DNA of 64,000 nt from Drouetiella sp036703255 (GTDB lineage: Bacteria; Cyanobacteriota; Cyanobacteriia; Elainellales; Elainellaceae): positions 11,374 to 75,373 of the forward strand of contig DATNPL010000047.1 in the NCBI GenBank assembly GCA_036703255.1, given 5' to 3'. A model generated the notes under the pieces. That model had not been told where the DNA came from and searched no databases. It saw only the letters and a program-made list of their open reading frames with translations. Positions 1 through 8,109 of the stretch are shown piece after piece. Position 1 is the stretch's first letter, and each line of letters opens with the position of its first letter. The position numbers were made by a program, and so were the translations under genes.

Positions 1-1
1 G

Positions 2-1699
2 ATGGTGTTAGGCGCGCCCGGAGCCGGAAAATCTACCTACCTACGACGCGTTGGCTTGGCAGCACTGCAAGGAAAAACTGGGAATTACGGGCATGAGTGT
101 ATTCCCGTCTTTCTAGAGCTAAAGCGATTTAATCAAACTCAGGTGGATTTGAAAAAGGCGATCGCTGAAGAATTCCAGCATTTTGGCTTTCCAGAATCGG
201 GTCAGTTTGCTGCCAAAGCCTTAGAGCAAGGCAAGCTGCTGATTTTGCTGGATGGGCTAGACGAAGTGCCCAAGGCGACTCTAAATGCTGTCATGGAAGC
301 GATTCAGAACTTCGTGACGCAATATGACCAAAACCGCTTTATTGCCTCCTGCCGCTTAGCCGCCTATCGCTCTACCTTTACCAAATTCCGCGATATTGAG
401 CTGGCCGATTTTGATGACGCACAGATCCAGCAGTTTATTCGCAACTGGTTTCAGTCAGATTTGGATAAACAGGCAAAAACGGCTGAGAAATGCTGGGAAA
501 TCTTGAACGAGGCAGGCAACAAAGCTGCCAAAGAGCTAGCCCACACGCCTCTACTGCTGACCTTCCTCTGCTTGGTCTATGACCGGACTCAGGGCTTCCC
601 CAGTAAACGCGCTACCCTCTACCGCAAGGCGCTGGATATTTTGCTGGAGGAATGGGCAGCCGAGAAGCGGATTACGCCGGGTGAAGTTTATCAGGGCTTG
701 AATACCGACTTGGAGAAGGTGCTGCTGTCGGAGATTGCCTATCAGGGGTTTGTCAACGATCAGCTCTTTTTCCGGCAGGAAGATCTGGTAGCGCAGATCA
801 AGGCATTTCTTGCCGATACGGTAGATAAGCCGAAATATCTGGATGGTAAGGCGGTGCTGGACGCAATCGCCATTCAACAGGGCATTTTAGTGGAACGTGC
901 CGAGGATGTCTTCTCATTTTCTCATCTGACGCTGCAAGAATATCTGGTGGCGCAATACATCGTTCAGGAAGACAAAATTCAGGAGCTAGCTGAGCAGCAC
1001 TTGGCAGAGCAGCGCTGGCGAGAAGTATTTTTTCTGGTGTCAGGTTCCATGCGGAATGCCGATCGGCTGCTGGAGGCAATGGAAAAGAATGCACAAAGCT
1101 ATATCAATACACCAAAGTTAAAAGCGCTTTTAGATTGGGCAGATAAAGCAACAGAAGGTTCAAAGGGAGAGTATAAGCCTGCGGCTAAAAGGGTGGGGGC
1201 GATCGTGCTTGCCCGTGCCCTTGACCTCGATCTCGCTCTTGACCTCGACCTTGACCTCGCCCGCACCCTTGCCTGCGACCTTAACCTCGACCTTGACCTC
1301 GACCTCGTTCGTGCCCTCGACCGTGCCTTTGCTCGCACTATTACTCTCAACCTCCTCCTTACCCGTACCCTCGCCCTCGAATATCAAAAAATAAGAGTTT
1401 TGAAGTTGATGAACTTCAAAACTCTCATAGCTCAGCTTGAGACATTGAAAGCTGAGGTTCCAGATCGTGATCAACCTTATTCAATTCATCGCACCTTTGC
1501 CGATCGCATTCTCCAACTCTGGTTTGAAGCCCTCAATCTTGATCCTGAACTGGTGGAGCTTTCTGAGGAAGAGATAACTGCCCTACAAAACTACCTCTAT
1601 GCCAACGAACTCATGGTGCGCTGCAAAGAGGCTGCCGTGCGCGTGTCGGAAAAAACCTGGGCAGGGATTGAAGACCGGATGCTAAAACCCCCGCTTTAA
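2..1699 (+). CDS. NACHT-domain P-loop NTPase, 5' end cut by window
   Basis: This is a STAND-family NTPase of the NACHT type, a class used in bacteria for signalling and often for anti-phage defence. Visible are a Walker A (GAPGAGKST, about residues 4-12), a Walker B with the NACHT-style DGLDE (about 81-88) and the following ASCR sensor segment near 115. The first ATG sits at base 2, directly before the P-loop, so an N-terminal effector domain is almost certainly lost off the window and its nature is unknown. Residues about 402-459 are a low-complexity Leu-Asp/Leu-Ala tract encoded by degenerate GACCTC-type hexamers. An ordinary helical tail of about 100 residues follows. Activation and target cannot be told from what remains. 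The NACHT assignment is firm; a defence role is family-level inference. Confidence 0.85.
   Translation: MVLGAPGAGKSTYLRRVGLAALQGKTGNYGHECIPVFLELKRFNQTQVDLKKAIAEEFQHFGFPESGQFAAKALEQGKLLILLDGLDEVPKATLNAVMEAIQNFVTQYDQNRFIASCRLAAYRSTFTKFRDIELADFDDAQIQQFIRNWFQSDLDKQAKTAEKCWEILNEAGNKAAKELAHTPLLLTFLCLVYDRTQGFPSKRATLYRKALDILLEEWAAEKRITPGEVYQGLNTDLEKVLLSEIAYQGFVNDQLFFRQEDLVAQIKAFLADTVDKPKYLDGKAVLDAIAIQQGILVERAEDVFSFSHLTLQEYLVAQYIVQEDKIQELAEQHLAEQRWREVFFLVSGSMRNADRLLEAMEKNAQSYINTPKLKALLDWADKATEGSKGEYKPAAKRVGAIVLARALDLDLALDLDLDLARTLACDLNLDLDLDLVRALDRAFARTITLNLLLTRTLALEYQKIRVLKLMNFKTLIAQLETLKAEVPDRDQPYSIHRTFADRILQLWFEALNLDPELVELSEEEITALQNYLYANELMVRCKEAAVRVSEKTWAGIEDRMLKPPL
1205..1380 (+). repeat. Degenerate hexanucleotide (GACCTC-like) coding repeat
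   Basis: Inside the NACHT gene, units of six bases such as GACCTC, GACCTT, GATCTC and GCCCTC recur for about 175 bp. They encode alternating Leu-Asp, with Arg-Ala-Leu interruptions. Because the period is six, slippage keeps the frame. The opposite strand reads as Arg-Ser or Glu-Val repeats, which are shadows and not genes. Confidence 0.85.
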
Positions 1700-1719
1700 G
1701 CCAGACCGATCGCCGCGAA

Positions 1720-2601
1720 TTACCGCAAAACAAACTGCTCGATCGCCGCTACTGCCCCATCTGCCTCTACATCTGGGGCAACCCAGTTTGCCTGCGCTTT
1801 TACGGCATCTGGCGCACCGCCCATCGCCACCCCTACCCCGGCATACTGAATCATCTCCAGATCGTTGAAATTATCTCCGATCGCCATCACATTCTCCGAT
1901 CGCAATCCCAAGACGTTTTCCGCCAGATACTGTACTGCATTGCCTTTGTTGGCATTGGGATGGGTGGCCTCAAAAAAAGTGGCAACCGACTTAGTAAAGT
2001 AAAGCTGCTCCGGACTGTAGAGTTGCCCTAGCGAAACCAACACCTGATCAATCAGTGCAGGTTGCTCACAGAGCGCCAATAGCTTTGTTGGCTCCCGTTC
2101 CGCCACTACATCTTGTAGACGGCCTGCCACGATCGGCTCAATGTTGCTGCGTTTGGCGTACTCAACTGAGTCAGGCGTGAGTTCTCGCACATAGAGGCGA
2201 TCGTCAATATAGGCATGAACCGACAGCCGCTGCCGCAGATCAGGCTGGTCGAAGTAATCCAAGAGCTGCACCGCCAGATCTTTGGGAACCGTCAGATGAC
2301 GCGAAATCACCTGATCGGCAGGATGCTTAATCAGCGCCCCCTGATAGCTCATCAACGGCAGCAATGAGCCTAGATCTTGATGAAACCGCAACGCCGATCG
2401 ATACATGCGCCCTGTAGCGATCGCCACCTGCACCCCCTTTGCCTGCACCGCCTGAATCGCCCGTTTCACTGTAGGCCGAATTTGATTGGATGATCCAACG
2501 ATCGTGCCATCGAGATCGAGCACAAGCAGTCGAATGGGCGGAATCTCAGAAGGTGCCGCTGCCTCAAGCGAGGGGCTGGCTGGAACAGGAAGCTGCGTCA
2601 T
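1720..2601 (-). CDS. Cof-type HAD-superfamily hydrolase
   Basis: This is a cytoplasmic haloacid-dehalogenase-type phosphatase of the Cof/YidA group; substrates in this family are sugar phosphates, flavin precursors or similar small molecules. Motif I is DLDGT near residue 27 of the chosen start, the ATGRMYR segment is motif II, and the GDNFNDLEM segment near the C terminus is motif IV. The insertion between motifs fits a C2-capped member. The ATG at 2601 is preferred because an upstream in-frame ATG at 2706 would add 35 residues unlike the family. It ends just past the NACHT gene, tail to tail. The exact substrate cannot be read from the sequence. Confidence 0.88.
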   Translation of the reverse strand: MTQLPVPASPSLEAAAPSEIPPIRLLVLDLDGTIVGSSNQIRPTVKRAIQAVQAKGVQVAIATGRMYRSALRFHQDLGSLLPLMSYQGALIKHPADQVISRHLTVPKDLAVQLLDYFDQPDLRQRLSVHAYIDDRLYVRELTPDSVEYAKRSNIEPIVAGRLQDVVAEREPTKLLALCEQPALIDQVLVSLGQLYSPEQLYFTKSVATFFEATHPNANKGNAVQYLAENVLGLRSENVMAIGDNFNDLEMIQYAGVGVAMGGAPDAVKAQANWVAPDVEADGAVAAIEQFVLR

Positions 2602-2784
2602 AGTGTTAAGTCCGGTAGGCGGTAGGCGGTCATAGCCTATTCTCGCCAAAAATGTCCCAAACCGAGAATTGTGGTTAGCGAGGCGGCAGAACTGCTTTTG
2701 CCACAAAAATTCTCGAAGTTAATTTGTTTGCAATCCTAAGTAAGTTAGATTACCTAGAGAACGCATTATGGATTACGACAGCGC

Positions 2785-3606
2785 ATGATTTGGCCTTTTA
2801 AGCCTCGGTTTCGCAAACAGATAGCCCGGATTGAAGTCACAGGAGCGATCGCTGGCTCTACCCGCAAGCAGGTGCTAGAAGCCCTCAAAACGATAGAAGA
2901 GAGAAAATTTCCGGTGCTGCTGCTGCGAATTGACAGCCCTGGCGGCACCGTGGGCGACTCCCAGGAAATCTACAGCGCTCTGAAGCGGCTGCGCGAAAAA
3001 ATCAAGATCGTCGCCAGCTACGGCAATATTTCCGCTTCAGGCGGGGTTTACATTGGCATGGGAGCCACCCACATCATGGCCAATCCCGGCACCATTACAG
3101 GCAGCATCGGCGTCATTTTGCGGGGCAATAATATAGAGCAGCTGCTCGACAAAATCGGCGTTTCATTTAAGGTGATCAAATCCGGCCCTTACAAAGATAT
3201 TTTGGCCTTCGATCGCCAGATGACTGAACCGGAGCAAACGATCTTGCAAGACCTGATCGACAGCAGCTATGAGCAATTTGTCCAAGCCGTAGCCGAGGGC
3301 AGAAACCTAACCGTAGAAACGGTCAAAAGCTTTGCCGATGGCCGCATCTTTACGGGACAGCAGGCGATGGAGCTGGGCATGGTCGATCGCCTGGGCACTG
3401 AAGACGAGGCGCGACGGTGGGCGGCTGAGCTGGCAGGACTTGATCCCGAAAAAGCCCAGTGCTGCACCCTGGGCGAAAAGAAAGGCGGCTGGACTCGATT
3501 TTTGCCCGGACGCGGACAGATTAGCTCAAAAATTGGCACCGGAACAGACTGGCTAGAGTTTGAATTGTCAACCAATGGGCTACCGTTGTGGATGTATCGC
3601 CCCTGA
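2785..3606 (+). CDS. sppA: Signal peptide peptidase SppA-like serine protease
   Basis: This is a short (273 aa) SppA of the S49 family, which degrades cleaved signal peptides and membrane fragments. The SASGGVY segment holds the nucleophilic Ser, and the tract of about 20 residues after it (ANPGTITGSIGVI) is the family hallmark. The catalytic Lys lies in the following KSGPYKD region. There is no long N-terminal signal anchor; the protein starts with MIWPFKPRF. It is about half the length of E. coli SppA, as usual for single-domain bacterial forms. It is divergent from the HAD gene and upstream of aroH. Confidence 0.9.
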   Translation: MIWPFKPRFRKQIARIEVTGAIAGSTRKQVLEALKTIEERKFPVLLLRIDSPGGTVGDSQEIYSALKRLREKIKIVASYGNISASGGVYIGMGATHIMANPGTITGSIGVILRGNNIEQLLDKIGVSFKVIKSGPYKDILAFDRQMTEPEQTILQDLIDSSYEQFVQAVAEGRNLTVETVKSFADGRIFTGQQAMELGMVDRLGTEDEARRWAAELAGLDPEKAQCCTLGEKKGGWTRFLPGRGQISSKIGTGTDWLEFELSTNGLPLWMYRP

Positions 3607-3717
3607 TCTTGACTCCCCTATCAGCCGTGATAGCGCCCCTTTGATAGCAGGTCTAGGCGCGAGAGTGGGTAAGATGCAGATGGGCATTCTCTAAAAAAAT
3701 CTCTGGAGGACTTGAAC

Positions 3718-4104
3718 GTGGGCTGGAAAGTGCGGGCAATTCGTGGGGCAACAACGGCCTCAGACAATACAGTAGAGGCCATTCGAGAAGCCGTTACCGA
3801 GCTGTTGAATGAGCTGGAAGAACGCAATCCGATTGATCCCGACGATATTGTTAGCGTCACTTTCTCTGCCACCCGCGATTTAGATGCCGTTTATCCTGCT
3901 GCGATCGCCCGCGAAAGAACCCACTGGCAAAACGTTGCCCTTCTGGATGTACAGCAGATGTATGTAGAAGGAAGCCTAGAGCGCTGCATCCGCTGCCTCA
4001 TCCATATCAATATGCCTGAACCTGCCACGCGCATTCATCACTCCTACCTGCGTCAAGCCAAGCACCTTCGCCCCGATTGGAGCATGGTAGGCATAAGGGA
4101 TTAG
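3718..4104 (+). CDS. aroH: Chorismate mutase, AroH class
   Basis: Converts chorismate to prephenate for phenylalanine and tyrosine synthesis. The 128-residue single-domain protein has the monofunctional AroH fold signature: an RAIRGATT start, a conserved region around SVTFSATRDLDAVYPA, and the R of the RCIRCLIH segment. A GTG at 3718 is chosen: GGAGGA at 3705-3710 lies seven bases upstream, while the in-frame TTG at 3712 is too close. It follows sppA by 111 bp. Confidence is high because the whole length matches the family. Confidence 0.93.
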   Translation: MGWKVRAIRGATTASDNTVEAIREAVTELLNELEERNPIDPDDIVSVTFSATRDLDAVYPAAIARERTHWQNVALLDVQQMYVEGSLERCIRCLIHINMPEPATRIHHSYLRQAKHLRPDWSMVGIRD

Positions 4105-4162
4105 TTTTAAAAAGCTGTCTGCTCTGATATGGCACTACGCAATGCAATTAAGTTAGGACAGG

Positions 4163-4205
4163 TTATTTTTTGGAAGCCTCGCGTAGCGAGGCTTCCAAAA
4201 AATAA
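4163..4205. terminator. Perfect 20-bp hairpin after aroH
   Basis: Arms 4163-4182 and 4186-4205 are exact reverse complements around a GTA loop. The outer part is T/A-rich and the top is GC-rich. The layout suits a Rho-independent terminator usable from either side. It belongs to a set of similarly built palindromes in this window. Confidence 0.7.
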
Positions 4206-4292
4206 CTCATTTAGATCTAAGCGCGTAGCGCTATGACAGCCGTGGCGGAGTCGCGCCACAATTCTTGTAAAAGGTCTACTCAATCAAAATTC

Positions 4293-4339
4293 CTATGAAA
4301 AAACGGCTGGAGACAACCCCTCCAGCCGTTTTTTCATAG
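4293..4339. terminator. Bidirectional intrinsic terminator
   Basis: A 19-bp perfect inverted repeat (4293-4311 / 4321-4339) has a GC-rich upper stem (CGGCTGGA) flanked by A6/T6 runs, with a nine-base loop. It can end both aroH from the left and the convergent gene from the right. Confidence 0.8.
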
Positions 4340-4359
4340 CTATAGTCACAAGTGCCAAG

Positions 4360-4398
4360 ACATTTTTGTGGGCGTGCGCCGCGCGCCCACAAAAATGT
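4360..4398. terminator. Hairpin of the ACATTTTTG...CAAAAATGT family
   Basis: A 15-bp perfect inverted repeat (4360-4374 / 4384-4398) with the GC-rich centre TGCGCCGCG. Its stem resembles those at 24448 and 54954. The stretch 4105-4452 holds these three hairpins and no gene I can support. Confidence 0.65.
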
Positions 4399-4452
4399 TC
4401 TAAGAGGTAAGGTCGAAGCAAGGGCTGAGCAGATGCGCTGTTTTGCCTAAGC

Positions 4453-4827
4453 TTAATCGTCTAAGCGCAGCAGTTTGCGATAGAAGCCCTGAGAAAAATC
4501 GGCCATCCGGGTGCCTTTGAACGTAAACAGCACCTCAATCAAAAAATCTACAAATTCAAAGTTTGGCAGCATCAGCTCGTAGCTTAAATCAGCGCTGCCA
4601 TCAAATTGCAGTCGGCAGCGAGTCAGCTCAGAGGGCAAAGTCGAAACATTCCAACTGGCCACAAAAGGAATACTTTCGCCGCCCTCAATTTTACGCAGCC
4701 CCTCTAGATTTCCCGTTTGGTACAGGCTAATGGCTAGAGGCAGTGCGCTTTTTTTGCGACCCTGATAGTAGGGGGCGTAAACGCCAACATCACGGGGGTT
4801 GGCAGGTTGCAGTTTCTCAAGAGACAT
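4453..4827 (-). CDS. ebsA: Conserved cyanobacterial protein, EbsA-like
   Basis: A 124-residue soluble protein with no signal peptide or membrane segment. The N-terminal PYYQGRKKSALPLAISLYQ and IEGGESIPFVASWN segments are, from memory, typical of the cyanobacterial family annotated as EbsA, a factor for type IV pilus assembly and biofilm self-suppression. ATG 4827 is chosen over a TTG two codons earlier because AGGAAG lies seven bases upstream. A pseudopilin-like gene is elsewhere in the window, but nothing local ties the two together. The family name needs a database check. Confidence 0.55.
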   Translation of the reverse strand: MSLEKLQPANPRDVGVYAPYYQGRKKSALPLAISLYQTGNLEGLRKIEGGESIPFVASWNVSTLPSELTRCRLQFDGSADLSYELMLPNFEFVDFLIEVLFTFKGTRMADFSQGFYRKLLRLDD

Positions 4828-4999
4828 GCTCAATTCTTCCTGAATCTTGGCGGATGATAGGAACTAACGACTAGGACTAGAGACTATGGCGTTAAACCCA
4901 GTATTCCCGAAGATGCCATCAGGATCGTCACGATCGCGTTTCAAATTTGTTGACTCCAGTGAGATGATACAGCAATCTTGTCGCGATCGTTATAGAAGT

Positions 5000-6250
5000 A
5001 TGCCTATTCAAGAGTCATCGGTGCGGGTCGTGGTCGTCGGTGGCGGTGCAGCAGGCTTCTTTGGCGCGATCGCCTGTGCCACGGCTCATCCCCAAGCGCA
5101 GGTGACTTTGCTAGAGGCCGGACGGCAGTCCCTGGCCAAAGTCCGGATTTCGGGCGGCGGACGCTGCAACGTCACCCATGCTTGTTTTGACCCTGCTCTG
5201 TTGAGTCAGCACTATCCGAGGGGTGGCAAAGCCTTGCGAGGAGCCTTTAGCCGCTTTCAGGCACAGGATACAGTCGCCTGGTATGCCCAACAAGGCGTCA
5301 AGCTCAAAACAGAAGCGGATGGGCGCATGTTTCCCATCACTGACGATTCGGAGACGATCGTCAATTGCCTGATGCAGGCCGCACGCTATGCAGGGATAGA
5401 AATTCGTACAACCGCCTCTGTAGTGGCCGTAACCTATGCAGATGAGCAATTTGAGCTGGAGTTAAAGTCAGGGGAGCGGCTGAGCAGCGATCGCCTCCTC
5501 TTAGCTACAGGCAGCAGTCCCCAAGGCTATCAGATTGTTCAGCAGCTCGGCCATACGATCGCCCCCCCGGTTCCTTCGCTGTTTACCTTCAATATTGCCG
5601 ACCCCCAGTTACGAGATCTGGCAGGTGTCTCCGTCGATCTGGCTCAAGTCAAGCTGCTCCTGCCCGACCAAAAGCCCTTAGAGCAGACGGGAGCCTTGCT
5701 AATTACCCATTGGGGCATGAGTGGCCCCGCAGTGCTCAAACTCTCTGCCTGGGGAGCCAGGGCGCTACATGACAGCCAGTATCGCGCCAAACTGCAAGTC
5801 AATTGGCTGCCGCAACAGCCGATCGATCAGGTGCGATCGCTGCTGCAAAACCAAAAATTAGCCCAGGCTAAAAAGACGATTGCCGCCCATCCGCCTGTGG
5901 CTCTACCCCGAAGGTTATGGCAATACTTGTGCGATCGCGTCCATCTCTCCAGCGAAAGCCGCTGGGCTGATCTGTCTAAGGCGGCAATGAATGCCTTAAT
6001 TCAGGAATTAACCCAGGGAATTTATCAGGTTCAGGGCAAAGGCGTTTTCAAAGATGAATTTGTCACCTGCGGCGGCGTCAATCTCAAAGAGGTAGACTTC
6101 AAAACGATGCAGAGCCGCTGCTGTCCGGGGCTGTATCTGGCCGGAGAGATTCTAGATATTGACGGGGTGACAGGGGGCTTTAACTTTCAGAGCGCCTGGA
6201 CAACGGGCTGGCTGGCGGGACAGGCGATCGGCAAACCTGACGAGTCTTAA
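5000..6250 (+). CDS. BaiN/HI0933-family FAD-dependent oxidoreductase
   Basis: A flavoprotein of about 416 residues of the BaiN (HI0933, YhiN) family. The dinucleotide-binding GGGAAGFFGA motif lies directly after the start, the ISGGGRCNVTH motif that defines this family follows near residue 50, and the C terminus carries the second FAD contact GEILDIDGVTGGFNFQ. The family reduces unsaturated or thio-substituted substrates; the physiological substrate here is unknown. ATG at 5000 fits the family start, and earlier in-frame ATGs at 4886 and 4964 would add unconserved residues. Its stop overlaps the end of gun4 by four bases, tail to tail. Confidence 0.85.
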   Translation: MPIQESSVRVVVVGGGAAGFFGAIACATAHPQAQVTLLEAGRQSLAKVRISGGGRCNVTHACFDPALLSQHYPRGGKALRGAFSRFQAQDTVAWYAQQGVKLKTEADGRMFPITDDSETIVNCLMQAARYAGIEIRTTASVVAVTYADEQFELELKSGERLSSDRLLLATGSSPQGYQIVQQLGHTIAPPVPSLFTFNIADPQLRDLAGVSVDLAQVKLLLPDQKPLEQTGALLITHWGMSGPAVLKLSAWGARALHDSQYRAKLQVNWLPQQPIDQVRSLLQNQKLAQAKKTIAAHPPVALPRRLWQYLCDRVHLSSESRWADLSKAAMNALIQELTQGIYQVQGKGVFKDEFVTCGGVNLKEVDFKTMQSRCCPGLYLAGEILDIDGVTGGFNFQSAWTTGWLAGQAIGKPDES

Positions 6251-7023
6251 CCCCAGGCTGGATGCGTCAAAAGCGACGCCATCACCCGCACCCCCCGCAA
6301 CTGGTTGGACAGCGGCAAATGGCCTCTAGGTGCGGTCAGGTTCCAGGTAAACTCTTGCGGATAGCGCGTCCAGGCGTTCCCAGACTTCCAGCCAATAATT
6401 ACCCACAGCGACTCCCAGTTTTTGCCTGTGCCCAGCCACAGCTCTCGCTGTACCGAAAAGCCAAACTTGCCCTCTGAGTAAACTTGCCAAAGGGTGTTGA
6501 TCATTTGCATATCGACGATCGGTAGATCTTTCACATCTGTAAAGTACAGCCATTTGCGCTGGAGGGAGGCTGTACCCGCCAGTGCGCACATTTTTTCTAG
6601 GGTGAGGCGATCGGCGGCCTCAAACTCTTGGCGCGCTAATAGCTTCTGCAAATCGCTATAGTCTATGCCCTGCTCTGACTGTCCAGAGACTAACCCTTGA
6701 GGAAACTGGGTTTGTAGAAACTCCTCGCATCCTGGCTGATTGGAGGCCAGCAAAATTTGATAGACTTTGCCCTCTACCGGGGTAGGAGAAGCCGAGCGGC
6801 GATCGCTCAAAAAACTCATCAGAGTCTTTAGTCCTGGCTCTCCTGATTTCTCCAACTCCTGAATTAGCTGGAGCTGAGTTTTAGCGGATTCAGACTTAAG
6901 ACGGTTGAGCAAATCGGTCATGTAGTCTGAAACAGTGGACTCTGAAATACCAGATTCTGAAAGATTACCTGGGGCTGCGCCAGAATTAGAAGCGCTAAGG
7001 TTGGATTGTTGCAGGTCGGGCAT
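6247..7023 (-). CDS. gun4: Gun4, regulator of Mg-chelatase
   Basis: Binds protoporphyrin IX and Mg-protoporphyrin IX and stimulates Mg-chelatase (ChlH/D/I) in chlorophyll synthesis. The 258-residue protein has an N-terminal helical-bundle domain (about 35-105) and a C-terminal GUN4 core (about 120-258). Recognisable core landmarks are DYSDLQKLL, the RKWLYFTDV segment and the EFTWNLTAPRGHLP segment. The length and the extra N-terminal bundle match true cyanobacterial Gun4 rather than GUN4-domain signalling fusions. The first 30 residues are Ser/Asn-rich and unconserved. It is convergent with the flavoprotein gene. Confidence 0.93.
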   Translation of the reverse strand: MPDLQQSNLSASNSGAAPGNLSESGISESTVSDYMTDLLNRLKSESAKTQLQLIQELEKSGEPGLKTLMSFLSDRRSASPTPVEGKVYQILLASNQPGCEEFLQTQFPQGLVSGQSEQGIDYSDLQKLLARQEFEAADRLTLEKMCALAGTASLQRKWLYFTDVKDLPIVDMQMINTLWQVYSEGKFGFSVQRELWLGTGKNWESLWVIIGWKSGNAWTRYPQEFTWNLTAPRGHLPLSNQLRGVRVMASLLTHPAWG

Positions 7024-7099
7024 GGATCAAAAACGGTGCGGCGCGAATTTGAGAGTAGCTCACCTCTCACTGTATACGGAAGCGGTACAATCTCGCCTT

Positions 7100-7768
7100 T
7101 CATTCTTCAGCTTTTTGTTCAATGGGGGGACGATAGCCCCGCTCATAGGCATAGCGGATGAGCTGCGATCGGCTCTCTAGCTGTAGCTTGCTGAGGATAT
7201 TGCTGAGATGGGTTTGCACCGTGCGCGGGCTAACAAACAGGCGATCGCCAATCTGTTTATTGGTAAACCCTTGAATCACCTCCCAAAACACCTTTTCTTC
7301 GGCGGGGGTCAGCGGCAAGGGCAGCAGAGGCAGCGGCGCGACGGGTTCAGGGGCGGCAGGGATCTGCTGCATCAGGCGAATAATTTCAGAATGGATACGG
7401 CGCGATCGCTCAAGCTGCGACTCAATTTTGGCCACCAGCTCTTTTGGCTCAAACGGCTTGATCAGGTAATCATCTGCTCCCATCTGGTGCCCTTGAATAC
7501 GGGCATCGACTTCGCTACGGCTTGACAAGAAAATGAACGGAATCAGTTGACCCGATCGCGTGGCGCGTAAGCGACGACAGAACTCTAGCCCGTCCATTTG
7601 AGGCATCATCACGTCCGACACAATCAGATCAGGCGGATTTTGCTCAATGGCGTTCAGGGCTGCTGTCCCAGAGTCAGCATCAATGACGGAATAGCCACGA
7701 TTTTGCAGATAGCGAATCAGGGCTGTTCTTAATGTGATGTCGTCATCGACAATCAGAATCTTTTTCAT
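7100..7768 (-). CDS. NarL/LuxR-type response regulator
   Basis: A 222-residue two-component regulator. The receiver domain (about 1-125) shows the acidic pair in LIVDDD, the phospho-acceptor Asp in VSDVMMPQMDG, a Ser in FLSSRS and the Lys of LIKPFEP. A Pro-rich linker leads to a LuxR helix-turn-helix (about 158-215) containing the LTPAEEKV and SPRTVQTHLSNILSKL motifs. ATG 7768 is preferred over one four codons earlier. It resembles the plastid/cyanobacterial Ycf29 group, but this is not certain. No histidine kinase gene is adjacent. It reads away from icd and lies upstream of gun4 on the same strand with a gap of 76 bp. Confidence 0.88.
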   Translation of the reverse strand: MKKILIVDDDITLRTALIRYLQNRGYSVIDADSGTAALNAIEQNPPDLIVSDVMMPQMDGLEFCRRLRATRSGQLIPFIFLSSRSEVDARIQGHQMGADDYLIKPFEPKELVAKIESQLERSRRIHSEIIRLMQQIPAAPEPVAPLPLLPLPLTPAEEKVFWEVIQGFTNKQIGDRLFVSPRTVQTHLSNILSKLQLESRSQLIRYAYERGYRPPIEQKAEE

Positions 7769-7883
7769 CCAGACACCCAAACCTCAAGAATATAAACTCG
7801 GCTAAAGCCCTACCCTGCTTATGGAGCCACTTAACTTAATTGATCCATATTTATCTGCTTAGGATCAGGGACTCAACAAAACC

Positions 7884-7924
7884 CAATAGTTTTTTGGGAA
7901 ACGTGGCACTTCCAAAAACTATTG
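7884..7924. repeat. Imperfect inverted repeat in the icd upstream region
   Basis: CAATAGTTTTTTGGGA (7884-7899) faces TCCAAAAACTATTG (7911-7924), leaving a slightly bulged 14-bp stem. It lies in the 340-bp gap between the divergent regulator and icd genes. The role is unknown. Confidence 0.5.
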
Positions 7925-8012
7925 CAGGTTCATTAATTTGCGATCCTGAACGGATTAAGTCACTTTGGCGCATCGAACAATTTAGCCCCTTGCACAATTT
8001 GGCTCATCGAAT

Positions 8013-8047
8013 ACAAGTACTATCCTGACTCAACAAGTATCATCCTG
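8013..8047 (+). promoter_or_regulatory. Paired direct repeats upstream of icd
   Basis: ACAAGTACTATCCTG (8013-8027) and ACAAGTATCATCCTG (8033-8047) match at 13 of 15 positions. They are exactly 20 bp apart, two DNA turns, and end about 60 bp before the icd start. This is a candidate regulator-binding pair. No NtcA consensus GTA-N8-TAC was found at this spot. Confidence 0.4.
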
Positions 8048-8109
8048 GAGAGAAATCCGCTAATCTTACTTAGACCCAGCACGGCTTAGCAATATCAGGA
8101 GTTGTTGGC

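Noticed and set aside
1205..1380. Possible CRISPR-like repeat array
   Set aside because: The period is six bases with no spacers and the tract is coding; no CRISPR array or cas gene was seen in the window.
1099..1474. Minus-strand open frames rich in Arg-Ser or Glu-Val repeats
   Set aside because: They are read-through of the hexanucleotide tract in the NACHT gene in other frames; the plus-strand frame has the conserved domains.
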